Positions 20,707 to 29,394 of a stretch of DNA of 31,278 nucleotides are shown piece by piece. The position numbers and the translations under genes are program-made. Positions within the stretch are counted from its first letter, which is position 1. Each line of letters starts with the position of its first letter. Source of the DNA: a virus; IMG/VR virus record IMGVR_UViG_3300020731_000057, positions 1-31,278 of that record; one strand, 5' to 3'. Below the pieces are notes generated by a model, which was not told the origin of the DNA, ran no database searches, and was given only the letters and a program-made list of their open reading frames with translations.

Positions 20707-22356
20707 CTAAGCAGTCAGACCTGTGATGACACCGCTCCAAGCAGGAGCCCTACCGGCCAAAGTGTTCAGCGAGTAGGTGCTTGAATCGTAGGTGAGTCCG
20801 ATCTGGGGCCAGTCGATGACCAAACTGTCGACGACCGAGTGCATTTCCCAACAAGTGGAAACGCCGGAGTCTGGGAATGGCAACTGCTTCTGCAGAACAA
20901 CTGCAACGCCAGCAGGCATGAAACGGTGGGTGACGAGGTCAACCATCGATCCAGTTGCTTCGTTCTGGATACCAGAAACGAGCGAGCCCAAGCGTACGCC
21001 GTCACTGCCGGTCTCGTAGGTGAGACGGTAGTTAGCGACCTGGCTTGAGGTTGAGGTCTGGATGGACTTCGCAATTGCGCGACGGATTGCAGCAGTGGTG
21101 ACGATTGCTTCTGGGTCGGCCATTACAGAGTTGTAAAGGCTGATGAAGGCGTCCTGTGCGAATGCACCTGGCTCAGCAACTGCGGAGATTGAACCGTAGT
21201 TGTTGGCAACGTAGCCACCATTGTTGGCAATCGTGTTGATGATTCCGTCGTAACCAAGAGCGGTTCCTGAGGTGTTGGGGAACGAGTTGTCGCCCGAAGG
21301 TACACCAGCAGCGTAAACAGAGAACGCCAAAGCGGTCTGACCTGAAGCCGTCGAAACGCTTGAAGCGCGGTAAACGGTCGAGGAGACGGTGACGTAAACG
21401 TTCATTGCAACTGCTGAAACAGGAACAGTTCCGGTGTAGGTGATCTTGACACCCTGACCTGAGGTCGCGTTGGTAACAGTACCGGCGCTGATTGGAGCAG
21501 TCTCGCCGTATGCGGACGAGAAGGTCACAACAACAGCAGACGACGAGGTAGCAGGCAAGCCAGTACCAGTGGTGTCGTTAGCAGCAGTTGGAGTTACACC
21601 TGCAACGTTCAGAGCTGAAGCGGTAGAGTTCAACATTGCGCGCTCCTCACCCAAGAAGTGGGCCCAGATGAGTGCGGTGTGTGACAGTTGACGCAGGTCG
21701 GTGTATCCCTGACCAGCGAACTCGGCCTGAAGTGAAACGCTGTCCGAGAAACCGAACTCCTTGAATGGGAGAACGAACTTGTCGGCTGCGTAAGAAATCT
21801 TGCCAGGACGGTTGAGTGAAACTCCACCGAATGCGGTTGATGCGCTCGATGACTGGAAGAAACCAGTTGCGTTAGCGACTCCACCAACACCAGCGTTTGT
21901 TACACCAGTGATGCGACGGAATTCGAGCGCCTGACCGATTGCCTTTACGCGTGAGGTGTTGTTACGGAAGTAGAGTTCCTTAGGAACGAGGAGCGACAGA
22001 ACTGGGTCGAGGTTGTAGGGAACAAGACCAGTTACACCTGAGGTTGAGTTGTTCAACGGTGAGGTGAGGGTCAAGTCCTTTTCGATGTTCTGCAGAGCAG
22101 ACTCAACGGCAGCCAATTGGTCGCCTGAGACAGCCTTGCTGATCTCGCCACGAAGCGAAGCGATGGTGTCGCTAGCGTTAGGTGCAATGACAGCACCCTT
22201 CTGTGGGTCGAATGCGATTTCACCACGACGTGCAGCCGTGATGGACTTCTGGTGGATGGCAGACATTCCAGCTTTGAACGCTTCAAAGCGTTCTACTTGC
22301 TCGGCCTTTGACAGGCCATGAAACATCTCATCCAGGGTGGGGGCAGCGTATGCCAT
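20707..22356 (-). CDS. Major capsid protein, HK97 fold, with accessory domain
   Basis: A 549-aa protein. Residues 1-105 are a helical, charged N-terminal delta-type region (KAEQVERFEAFKAG, GDQLAAVESALQNIEKDL) likely removed by the protease. The HK97 fold then runs from PYNLDPVLSLLVPKELYFRNNTS through LEFRRIT and FVLPFKEFGFSDSV to GYDGIINTIANNGG and the C-terminus. Residues 251-353 are an inserted beta domain shared with the large minor tail protein; without it the protein would have a usual length of about 446. Such insertions usually stand on the capsid surface. The start has AAAGGATAAAA upstream. Confidence 0.92.
   Translation of the reverse strand: MAYAAPTLDEMFHGLSKAEQVERFEAFKAGMSAIHQKSITAARRGEIAFDPQKGAVIAPNASDTIASLRGEISKAVSGDQLAAVESALQNIEKDLTLTSPLNNSTSGVTGLVPYNLDPVLSLLVPKELYFRNNTSRVKAIGQALEFRRITGVTNAGVGGVANATGFFQSSSASTAFGGVSLNRPGKISYAADKFVLPFKEFGFSDSVSLQAEFAGQGYTDLRQLSHTALIWAHFLGEERAMLNSTASALNVAGVTPTAANDTTGTGLPATSSSAVVVTFSSAYGETAPISAGTVTNATSGQGVKITYTGTVPVSAVAMNVYVTVSSTVYRASSVSTASGQTALAFSVYAAGVPSGDNSFPNTSGTALGYDGIINTIANNGGYVANNYGSISAVAEPGAFAQDAFISLYNSVMADPEAIVTTAAIRRAIAKSIQTSTSSQVANYRLTYETGSDGVRLGSLVSGIQNEATGSMVDLVTHRFMPAGVAVVLQKQLPFPDSGVSTCWEMHSVVDSLVIDWPQIGLTYDSSTYSLNTLAGRAPAWSGVITGLTA
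21298..21606 (-). repeat. Accessory beta domain, capsid copy
   Basis: This codes residues 251-353 of the major capsid protein, with the same pattern as residues 893-995 of the minor tail protein (11486-11794). About 66 of 103 positions are identical in an ungapped hand alignment. Confidence 0.8.
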
Positions 22357-22382
22357 TTTTATCCTTTAGAGGTTGTAGGGAA

Positions 22383-24059
22383 TTAGAACTGCTCTAGTCG
22401 TGCTTCGATAGCGCGCGCGGCATCGAGGTACGAGTTGCGAAGTTCTGGGCTTGTGATTTGTGCAGCCTTCAGACGGTAGCCTTCGGCTTCGATCTTGAGG
22501 GCTTCAACTTGTGCAGACTTTTGGGTCTGAACGTGGTTGGCTCGGATTGCCGGGCCTCCCGGTGCTGCCATTTCGCGTACTTCGTCGAGAGCACTTTTGA
22601 GCGTTTCGATGCGCTCCTCTTGCTCTGCCAAAGCCGCCTTGTAGGTGGCAATTACTTCATCCACGCCGAGAGACTTGCGAATCTCGTCACGGAGTGAGTT
22701 CTTTGTTTCGTCAGTAGCGTCTGGTGCGCTTGCTGACTTGATCAGGTCGGCTGAAACGCCGAGACCAATGTAGGCCATTGTGTCATCATCCTTGTTCTCG
22801 TCCCATCCGGTGAAGGGAGCGTCGGTTTCGTTTTCGCTGGCTTCTGAAGTCCACCAGTCGAGGAAAATCTTTAGTGAGCAGAGTAACTCAGTTACGTCAC
22901 AAATCTCGTTCTCGTCTCCGGCGAGCATCTCGTCGAGCTCAGCCTTGATGAGAGCAATCAGACCAGCGCGGACTGCAGCGAGGTCGGCTGGGTCGTGCAT
23001 CATGTCGTCAGCCTTTGCAACGTCGGCGTCAACCGACTTCCAGTTCTCTGGAACCAAGTCCTCACGGCCAAGTGCAGCAGCACGAGCCTTGATGTGAGCC
23101 TTGACCTTTGGCTTGTCCGAAGCTCGTCCAAATGACTGGATAGCGTTCTTGAGGTCTTTGACGGTCTTGATTGGGTACGAGCCGTCTGGGAGTGCCTGAC
23201 CGGCCTCTGCAGCGTCTGCGCGCTCGGCGTCGGTGAACTCACGCTTCTCGACCTCAGGCTCAGCCTCGGCGGTTGCGTCGGGGTCAGATGCCTTGATCTC
23301 GTGGTTTACGTCGTTCTCTTTGTCGGTCGATGGGCTGGCCTGTTGGATGTTCTCGTGGATTCCCTCAGGAGCACGGCCAGAGCCGTCGCATTCCTCACAG
23401 CGAATCTGAGTCAATGCTTCAGCGTCGACGTTGGACTTGTGTCCAGAACCACCACAGGCAGGGCAGGGCTGGAAGGCGTCTGCACGAGGCTCGTTGATTT
23501 CTGGGTTTACTGGTACTTCACTGGCGAGAGCGTCGGCATTCATTTCCGGGCTGTCGGCCATCTTTTCGGTGTCGGCCATTGCCGCTCCCTTCACTAGTTC
23601 GCCGTCGATTGACTTTGCGATTTCAATTACTGCGCTCGGATTGGCCGGTCTATCGACTAAAGAAATTTCCACTACGGAACCCTGAATGATTCGTCCTCCC
23701 GGAGCTGCAGCATCTTTGACCACGCGAGCGTTTTTGATGCCGATGGAGAAACCTGTGTAGATTCCCTCCTCGACCATCTTGGCGGCAACTGGATCAACAA
23801 TCTTGGCTTCGACAACAAAGCCGTTTCCAACTTGTTCCATCTCCATTGCCTTGCCAACTGCCTTGCTCTGGTGCATCTCTCGGATGTTTCCGATTTCCAT
23901 CCACTTAGGCATTTCGCTCTTGAGCCAGTCTGGGTCACAGATTTGCTGGTCGAGGTCGAGGGTATCGTCAGTTGCGATTCCCTTCACTCGAAGGTATCCA
24001 TCGTCGCCACGCTTGGCGGTGAGGTTTCCCATGTAGGCGTACTTGATGTCTTGGGCCAT
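22383..24059 (-). CDS. Capsid maturation protease with scaffold-like C-terminus
   Basis: A 558-aa protein. Residues 1-150 are a prohead protease of the HK97/S78-like group with His63 (REMH), Ser105 (GFSIG) and the EISLVDRPANP motif at 131-141. Then come a linker, a DnaJ-like zinc module (CPACGGSG 199-206 and CEECDGSG 221-228), a helical domain with ALPDGSYPIKTVKDLKNAI (289-340), an acidic region, and a coiled coil (471-498, ATYKAALAEQEERIETLKSA). No separate scaffold gene is seen between portal and capsid, so this C-terminal part likely serves as scaffold. GGAGAAC precedes the ATG. Confidence 0.88.
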   Translation of the reverse strand: MAQDIKYAYMGNLTAKRGDDGYLRVKGIATDDTLDLDQQICDPDWLKSEMPKWMEIGNIREMHQSKAVGKAMEMEQVGNGFVVEAKIVDPVAAKMVEEGIYTGFSIGIKNARVVKDAAAPGGRIIQGSVVEISLVDRPANPSAVIEIAKSIDGELVKGAAMADTEKMADSPEMNADALASEVPVNPEINEPRADAFQPCPACGGSGHKSNVDAEALTQIRCEECDGSGRAPEGIHENIQQASPSTDKENDVNHEIKASDPDATAEAEPEVEKREFTDAERADAAEAGQALPDGSYPIKTVKDLKNAIQSFGRASDKPKVKAHIKARAAALGREDLVPENWKSVDADVAKADDMMHDPADLAAVRAGLIALIKAELDEMLAGDENEICDVTELLCSLKIFLDWWTSEASENETDAPFTGWDENKDDDTMAYIGLGVSADLIKSASAPDATDETKNSLRDEIRKSLGVDEVIATYKAALAEQEERIETLKSALDEVREMAAPGGPAIRANHVQTQKSAQVEALKIEAEGYRLKAAQITSPELRNSYLDAARAIEARLEQF

Positions 24060-24074
24060 TGTTATGTTCTCCGT

Positions 24075-26678
24075 TTACGGTTCTTGGTCTAATACGGTGC
24101 AACGACAGTTCGGGTGTGAGCCGTCGTCCGGGTGTGGGTCTCCTAGATCGTGCCAGCCAACTTGCGAGAGGCAAATTTCACAGGCTCCGATGTAGGCTTC
24201 CCACCACCACTGAATTTGACCTGAGGCTTCGAGGCTGTCGATGAAGGCTGCGTTGTAAGACGAGTTTGTCTCGGTCACAGCAATCAAGTCGGCTCGTGCC
24301 GGGTCGTTGATAAGCAGGTTGATTTGGTCGGCGATTTGCTTGGACGACTGTCCTTGCTCGATGCCGGTCACGATTGCTCCCCGAATGCGACTCAAGGTTG
24401 TTCCCTGAATTGCTTTGGCGGTCTGGTCGGCTTGGCGGAGCATCTCTTGGAGACGTGCGCCTTGCTTGACTAGTGGAACTCGAAGGTGGTCTGCAGTCGC
24501 TTGTGCTGCATCCTGAGTCAGGGTCGTCAGCGTCTCGCCTAACTTGACGGACTGGCCACTGACATTGTGCTGAATCGACTGCTCAACAATTGCCTTGAGA
24601 GCGGAAGTGTCAACGGACTGTTTCGGAGCTGAGGCTACTGCCTGCTCAACTGCCTTCTCCCAGCCTTGAACCGAGAGCGCGATTCCGGCTGTGATGGCTG
24701 CGCGGTGCTTGTCGACTACCGATTGACGATCGTCGTGTCCGGGCAACTCGTGGAGTTTCTTGCGAGCCTTAGTAACCTGTTGACCTTTTGGGGTATCAGT
24801 TATCTGCGCCTTCAGTAACTCGACTTCCTCCGGCGTGTGGTGCTCAAAGATGAACTCACGGCTCCGAGGCTTTGAGGCGAACTTGCGGAAGGCTTTTGCC
24901 TCGTCGGCCTTTAGACCAACTTCCGTCTCTTTGCCTTCACCGTCACTCGGTTCTTGTGCAGCTTGTGGCTCTTTGTCGCCTTCTTGGCTTTGTGCGATTT
25001 GTGGGCTTTGTGGGCTCTCGCCATCGTTTGCTCCTACCTGTGCAGTCGTGTTTCCAGTTGCATCTGTGTCGAGTGTGCCTCGGAAGTAAATAGGGCCCTG
25101 AGGGGTTGCGAGGAATGGCTCGTCTGCTGCAGGGTCGTCAAACAGTGGCATTCCCAATTCGCCACGAACGTCGTTCAAGGTCATCTGGCCTGATGACAAA
25201 GCGACCTGATACGCCTTCGTCTTTTCGACTTGGTTCTCGGCGTTGTCTTGGTTGTCCAGGACGAAGGTGATGTTTTTGTCGGCTCCGAGGAATCGACGGC
25301 TCAAAGCGTTGATGAACTCGACAACGTAGTTCTCCATTGGCTTGGCTGAGATAGCGTCAACTGACTGCTGTTCTCCCTTGTGCTCGCCAGCACCACCGAG
25401 GCCAGAACGTGGAACCACGCCGAGGGCTGATGGGGCAACACCAAAGATTGAGGCGATGCGCTTGATGATGAACTCATCGTATTCGCTCTTGTATTTCTCG
25501 TCCTCGGAGGCCATCTGGACTGGGTCGAAGCCGTCTGGCAATACCTTGACTCGGTTGCGCTCAGCCGTTGATCCAGCGAGACGGTCGTTGAGGACTCGCT
25601 CGTAAGCAGCCAGCTTCAGTGGGTCGAGCAGTACGTCCTTTGACGAGGTTTTCATCCACGTCTTAGGGCTTGAGCCTTCGGTGTATTCGGCGCGCATCCA
25701 ACGCTGACGCTCTAGGTAAAGAGTCGCTGCAGGAATCGCCATCTCGACGGCCGAGTAGCCATAGGGACTCCAGGTGCGACGGTTCTTGACCGATACAAAC
25801 ATCTGGTCGGTGAGGAATTGTCCAGCTCGACCTACGCCGTTGTAGTACGAACCTTCAGCATCGGTGTCAGGTGAAGCAGTGAACTCCCCTCTAGGGAAGC
25901 CGAAAAGTATTTGCTGGAACGCTGGCACTGGGGGGTGGGGAATGTCTCCTCGGTTGTCCAGGAGCAACTTGATTGTTGGAGCGTCGATAACGTCAAAGCC
26001 AATCAGTTTCTTGCCAAGCGAGTAGCGAGGGTAAATGCAAAGTTGGTCGTAGACGAATGACTGCCACAGTGCTTCGGTGAGCCACTCCTTGAATGAGCGG
26101 TCAGTAGCGACGTAGGGGTTTTCCCAGAACTCGGTCAGACGAACAATCTCGGCTCCGTAACGATCGCGACCAATCTTGGCAGCCTTAGCGTGGGAGACGT
26201 TCTCCTCCTCCATGATCTGCTGAATGGCCTTTGAATCGAGCGAGAATGACCAGTCCATCTTTGTCAACTCTGAGACACGAATCTCGATGCAACGGTGGAT
26301 GATGTCGCACTGCTCAGACAAGGCCTTCAGAATCGCATAGGGAACGGCCGTCTGCGTGATGTTGAGGTTCGAGGCAACTGGCGCTTCGTACTTACGAGGC
26401 ATCGCACGACCGGAGTCGTCGAGCACTTCGTCAAGTGGCGCTGGGAGCATTGGAGCTGCAGGGCCGAGAATTGCGCCGAAGGCTCCTGCTGGACGTGGCA
26501 TTGGAACAGCCTCACCAGCAATCTGAATCTGGCCGTCCATGTTCGAGTTGGTGTAGGGAGCGGCTGCCGTCGCTTGGCTGTAAGTGCCGGCTGAGTATGG
26601 GCCAACATTCTTGACCATCTCTGCAGCAATCGCCTTTGCGAGTTCCTCTGTTTTGTTCTTGCGTGAGAATAACGGCAA
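24075..26678 (-). CDS. Portal protein fused to MuF-like minor head domain
   Basis: An 867-aa protein. The N-terminal two thirds carry the portal: HRCIEIRVSELTKMDWSFSL, FWENPYVATDRSFKEWLTEAL, NRRTWSPYGYSAVEMAIPAA, and IASIFGVAPSALGVVPRSG. An acidic Gln-rich linker follows, then a helical part and the MuF domain (about 762-867): RADLIAVTETNSSYNAAF, CEIC (833-836), and DGSHPNCRC with Cys858 and Cys860, which suggest a zinc site. Fusion places the MuF-type domain on the portal ring. The start is TTG at 26678, with AGGAG seven bases upstream, 10 bases past the terminase stop. Confidence 0.92.
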   Translation of the reverse strand: MPLFSRKNKTEELAKAIAAEMVKNVGPYSAGTYSQATAAAPYTNSNMDGQIQIAGEAVPMPRPAGAFGAILGPAAPMLPAPLDEVLDDSGRAMPRKYEAPVASNLNITQTAVPYAILKALSEQCDIIHRCIEIRVSELTKMDWSFSLDSKAIQQIMEEENVSHAKAAKIGRDRYGAEIVRLTEFWENPYVATDRSFKEWLTEALWQSFVYDQLCIYPRYSLGKKLIGFDVIDAPTIKLLLDNRGDIPHPPVPAFQQILFGFPRGEFTASPDTDAEGSYYNGVGRAGQFLTDQMFVSVKNRRTWSPYGYSAVEMAIPAATLYLERQRWMRAEYTEGSSPKTWMKTSSKDVLLDPLKLAAYERVLNDRLAGSTAERNRVKVLPDGFDPVQMASEDEKYKSEYDEFIIKRIASIFGVAPSALGVVPRSGLGGAGEHKGEQQSVDAISAKPMENYVVEFINALSRRFLGADKNITFVLDNQDNAENQVEKTKAYQVALSSGQMTLNDVRGELGMPLFDDPAADEPFLATPQGPIYFRGTLDTDATGNTTAQVGANDGESPQSPQIAQSQEGDKEPQAAQEPSDGEGKETEVGLKADEAKAFRKFASKPRSREFIFEHHTPEEVELLKAQITDTPKGQQVTKARKKLHELPGHDDRQSVVDKHRAAITAGIALSVQGWEKAVEQAVASAPKQSVDTSALKAIVEQSIQHNVSGQSVKLGETLTTLTQDAAQATADHLRVPLVKQGARLQEMLRQADQTAKAIQGTTLSRIRGAIVTGIEQGQSSKQIADQINLLINDPARADLIAVTETNSSYNAAFIDSLEASGQIQWWWEAYIGACEICLSQVGWHDLGDPHPDDGSHPNCRCTVLDQEP

Positions 26679-26688
26679 GGGTTCGCTC

Positions 26689-28110
26689 CTAGTTGGGGTA
26701 AGGGAACGGCGAGAATGTGCCGTCAGTTCTGATTAGTTCTTTGGCGCATGAGGCGCAGGATTGAGCTCCGACCGAGTTAGGCATTCCGCAGTTCGGACAC
26801 TCCGGGGCAATGGTCGCTAGGTAGATGTCGGCAGTGCCGGTCAGGCCAAAGCCGAGTTCTGTGATTCCATGCACTAAAGCATCGAGACGGTCTGGTGACT
26901 TGCCGGAGTCTGGGAGCCACTCGCACATCTGGGATTCCAAGATGTCGAAGTAGCCAACGTGACTCACTCGGCCTTGCTCATAAAGAGACGCGACGGGCTC
27001 AGCGCGGAGCCTTTTTCCGACACGCGCGGTGATGCCTTTGAAGGGTAGTCCCGGCATGACTTGCTGGAGCGTCTGTTGGATGAAATCGCCACCCTGGTTC
27101 TTTTCCGCGACGACCTTATCGGCCTTGAATTCCTCGTAGGTAGCAACGACTCGCTGGGCCCAGCCGTAGGGAGTGTCTTTGCACGATCTATCTGCCAGCA
27201 CATAACAGCGTCCGTCGACGCCACGACCAACGACCGCTATTCCGGTCTCGTCGCTGTGCTCGCCAGAGGTGACTGCTGGGTCAACTGCGACCACCACGCG
27301 CGCCATTTCGGGCATCTCTTTGACTCGGTGCTCGTCAATCATTGTGGCAGTCCATAGAGCGCCTTCAACGTCGTCGACGATTTCGCCGTATAGTTCTTGC
27401 CGACCGATGCGAGTTCCCTCATAACGAGAGCGCAGTTCGGCGAGAGCCGCTTCCGATAGGTTGGCGGCGTTGTCAAACGTCGAGCCTCTTGTGACCACTA
27501 CGGAACCGTCTTTGCGGTTGAAAAACTCTTTGATGAGTTTGGTCGGACGAGGCGTCGTTGTTATGACGACTTGTGGTGAGCCAATGCGTAGAGCCGGTGC
27601 TAGACCTTCTGTCCACGTCTGCTCGTATTTCCAAGATGAGAGCTCGTCCATCCAGCAGAAACTGAGGTTCAATCCTCTGGCCCGGTCGGGCTCCTCTGCG
27701 GAGATCATGTGAAGTTTGCTGCCGTTGGTCAAAGTGATTTGACCGTTGGAGCGGTTGTAGAACTTGAGTTGTCCGGGCATCAAAGCCTTGAGGACGCCAC
27801 TAGGGCCCTCGACACAGGTTCGCCGAACGTCGGTAAATGTTGGAGCAACGATGGCGCATTCAATGCCAGGGTTCTGTAGAGCCTTCTCAACAATCCAAGA
27901 TGAGCCAACGAAGGTTTTTCCCCAGCCACGTCCACTAAGGATGAGCCAGATGAACCAGTTGCCTTCTGGAGGTAATTGCTGCGGTCGGGCATTCTGCCGA
28001 TAACGAGAGAACGCGAGTCTGGCTTTTGCCTCCTCAGCCTTCTTTTCCTCGTCAGCCTTTAGGAGTGCCTCAAGCCTCTTGAGGTTCGCTAGTTTCTGTT
28101 CGGCCAGCAT
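26689..28110 (-). CDS. terL: Terminase large subunit with C-terminal zinc ribbon
   Basis: A 473-aa protein. ATPase marks: SGRGWGKT (Walker A, 59-66), SFCWMDEL (Walker B, Asp155-Glu156), and the coupling TTTPRP near 184. Nuclease marks: VAVDPA (Asp277), VVAEKNQGG (Glu336) and DSGKSPDRLDALVHGITEL (Asp401, Asp407, Asp410). It powers DNA packaging and cuts the concatemer. Residues 438-455 add a zinc ribbon (CPNCGMPN, CASC), uncommon on large terminases. It overlaps the small terminase by 41 bases, with GGAG before the ATG. Confidence 0.95.
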   Translation of the reverse strand: MLAEQKLANLKRLEALLKADEEKKAEEAKARLAFSRYRQNARPQQLPPEGNWFIWLILSGRGWGKTFVGSSWIVEKALQNPGIECAIVAPTFTDVRRTCVEGPSGVLKALMPGQLKFYNRSNGQITLTNGSKLHMISAEEPDRARGLNLSFCWMDELSSWKYEQTWTEGLAPALRIGSPQVVITTTPRPTKLIKEFFNRKDGSVVVTRGSTFDNAANLSEAALAELRSRYEGTRIGRQELYGEIVDDVEGALWTATMIDEHRVKEMPEMARVVVAVDPAVTSGEHSDETGIAVVGRGVDGRCYVLADRSCKDTPYGWAQRVVATYEEFKADKVVAEKNQGGDFIQQTLQQVMPGLPFKGITARVGKRLRAEPVASLYEQGRVSHVGYFDILESQMCEWLPDSGKSPDRLDALVHGITELGFGLTGTADIYLATIAPECPNCGMPNSVGAQSCASCAKELIRTDGTFSPFPYPN

Positions 28111-28528
28111 CGCTCTCCCCTAACTGTTGCTCTAGGCGCTGAATCTCTGCGGAGACTGCGTCGAGCGTGAGAACTTCGTGTTTGGTCGGTGCATCCAAGC
28201 CCATCAGTTTGGCTCGTCTGTCCATGATGGAGATGACCCGGTCAACTGCAAACAGTGCGCCTTTGTCGCCACTCATGGCTTTGTCCATTGCGACATTGAG
28301 CACTAGATCAAGACGTTCCATCTCAAGCCGGCGAAACTCATCGACGGCCTCGGCTGGGATTGCAGCGAGGGCTCTTTGGACACGGTTGTAGGCGGTGGCC
28401 TTAGTCGTTCCAATCGCGTCTGCGACCTTCTGATAAGACCAACCGAGTGAACGGAGCTTGAGCGCCTCGGTGTCGAGTAACGCTTGCTCCTCTGTGCGGA
28501 TGTAGCCGCCGGGTGAGTTTTGGGTCAT
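28070..28528 (-). CDS. terS: Terminase small subunit
   Basis: A 152-aa protein. An N-terminal HTH (EALKLRSLGWSYQKVADAIG, TTKATAYNRVQRALAAI) is followed by long helices (VDEFRRLEMERLDLVLNVAMDKA, LFAVDRVISIMDRRAKLMGL) and a charged end, in line with small terminases that bind the packaging site as a ring. It precedes the large subunit. There is no Shine-Dalgarno before the ATG at 28528. A TACTAT -10 (28577-28572) lies about 45 bases upstream. The DNA repeats at 28590-28717 are candidates for its binding site. Confidence 0.82.
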   Translation of the reverse strand: MTQNSPGGYIRTEEQALLDTEALKLRSLGWSYQKVADAIGTTKATAYNRVQRALAAIPAEAVDEFRRLEMERLDLVLNVAMDKAMSGDKGALFAVDRVISIMDRRAKLMGLDAPTKHEVLTLDAVSAEIQRLEQQLGESDAGRTETSEPQEA

Positions 28529-28851
28529 CGTTTAGGTGTCTAAGCGTCTATTGAATGGACACTAAATGCCTATAGTAATACTTCTACGATACCACAGGTT
28601 ACACCGTTGTAATTACACGAATGTGATGTGGTAACAAATTCCGAGGTCGCACGTTCGGTCACGTTTGGTCTGCACTTTTGGACTACACATTGGGGAGTTT
28701 TTAGACTACACATTGGGAACGTTTTGCTAACAGGTTTGGTTATCTGTATGCGGTTGCGCCGTAATGCAAGGTAAATGGCTTTTTCCTGCTATGAGATACC
28801 AGAGCAAAATCTAAAGGACGAAACACGACAAATGACCACTAGCCTGTTGAG
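28529..28851. other. Divergent intergenic region between terminase and plus-strand nuclease
   Basis: 323 bases without a gene. Leftward: -10 TACTAT at 28577-28572, identical to the hexamer at the copy-3 operator promoter, without a clear -35. Symmetry: TACCACA (28590-28596) and TGTGGTA (28627-28633) flank the 10-bp palindrome TGTAATTACA (28608-28617). Repeats: two tandem ACGTTYGGTC (28651-28670) and two GACTACACATTGGG (28681, 28704). Rightward: AAAGGA (28813-28818) before a seven-codon frame MTTSLLR (28832-28855) whose stop overlaps the nuclease start. It is a candidate packaging site (cos or pac) and control region. Confidence 0.6.
28651..28717. repeat. Direct repeats near the terminase gene
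   Basis: ACGTTCGGTC and ACGTTTGGTC are in tandem (28651-28670). GACTACACATTGGG occurs at 28681-28694 and at 28704-28717, 23 bp apart (about two helical turns). Such iteration next to a small terminase gene suggests its binding site or an operator. Confidence 0.65.
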
Positions 28852-29394
28852 ATGAAAATCATCCAACTATCCTCAGATCAAGTCAATCGAGCAACGAGGC
28901 TGGCTGAGGAAACGTTGGCTCTTTTTGCCGAAAAGCAAGGTCACTACACCAACGACCTCAACTCCCACCTGCGAGGCAAACTAGGTGAGATAGCCGCCTC
29001 CCAAGTGCTCCAGGAGCAAGGCTACGAGGTCAAAGACCTATGGGCTGATGTCAAAGCTCTTAGTCAGGCAGACATTGTTTCTCGCGCTTTCAAGGCAGAT
29101 GTCAAGACTTGGAACCGTAGGTTTTGGCCGGAGTTTGGTCGGTGCGTGGCTGTCGGTCAGTTGCCTCTACTAGCCAAGAAGGCTGATTTAGTCATCTGGT
29201 GTTATTGCGCCGAGGTTGTGGAGCCCAGCATGAAGGTCAAGGTTGTGGGGTGGAACTCCATCGAGGACATCGAGAACGCTCCTAAGAGGCTCACAGGGCC
29301 CACAGGAGGGCGTCTAGTGCAGAACTTCCAGCTCGACGATGAGTCGATTCGGAGTCTGGACTCTTTACCGCGATCTACAGGCCAACTATTCTGA
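28852..29394 (+). CDS. PD-(D/E)XK-like nuclease, only plus-strand gene
   Basis: A 180-aa protein with a restriction-endonuclease-like pattern: helix RGKLGEIAASQVL (Glu46), then Asp74 in QADIV, then strand FKADVKTW with the D-x-K of Asp83 and Lys85, and later strands KADLVIWCYCAEV and KVKVVGW. The order E, D, D-x-K is that of the superfamily. The target is unknown; it may assist packaging cuts, attack host DNA or process recombination intermediates. It has no Shine-Dalgarno at its ATG; a seven-codon frame upstream ends in an ATGA overlap. Its 3' end overlaps the convergent Ntn hydrolase gene by 20 bases. Confidence 0.7.
   Translation: MKIIQLSSDQVNRATRLAEETLALFAEKQGHYTNDLNSHLRGKLGEIAASQVLQEQGYEVKDLWADVKALSQADIVSRAFKADVKTWNRRFWPEFGRCVAVGQLPLLAKKADLVIWCYCAEVVEPSMKVKVVGWNSIEDIENAPKRLTGPTGGRLVQNFQLDDESIRSLDSLPRSTGQLF

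Noticed and set aside
28541-28561. Possible further TGTCC/GGACA operator before the small terminase gene
   Set aside because: TGTC and GGACA half-sites exist but are 16 or more bases apart and not in the 17-bp arrangement of the other copies.
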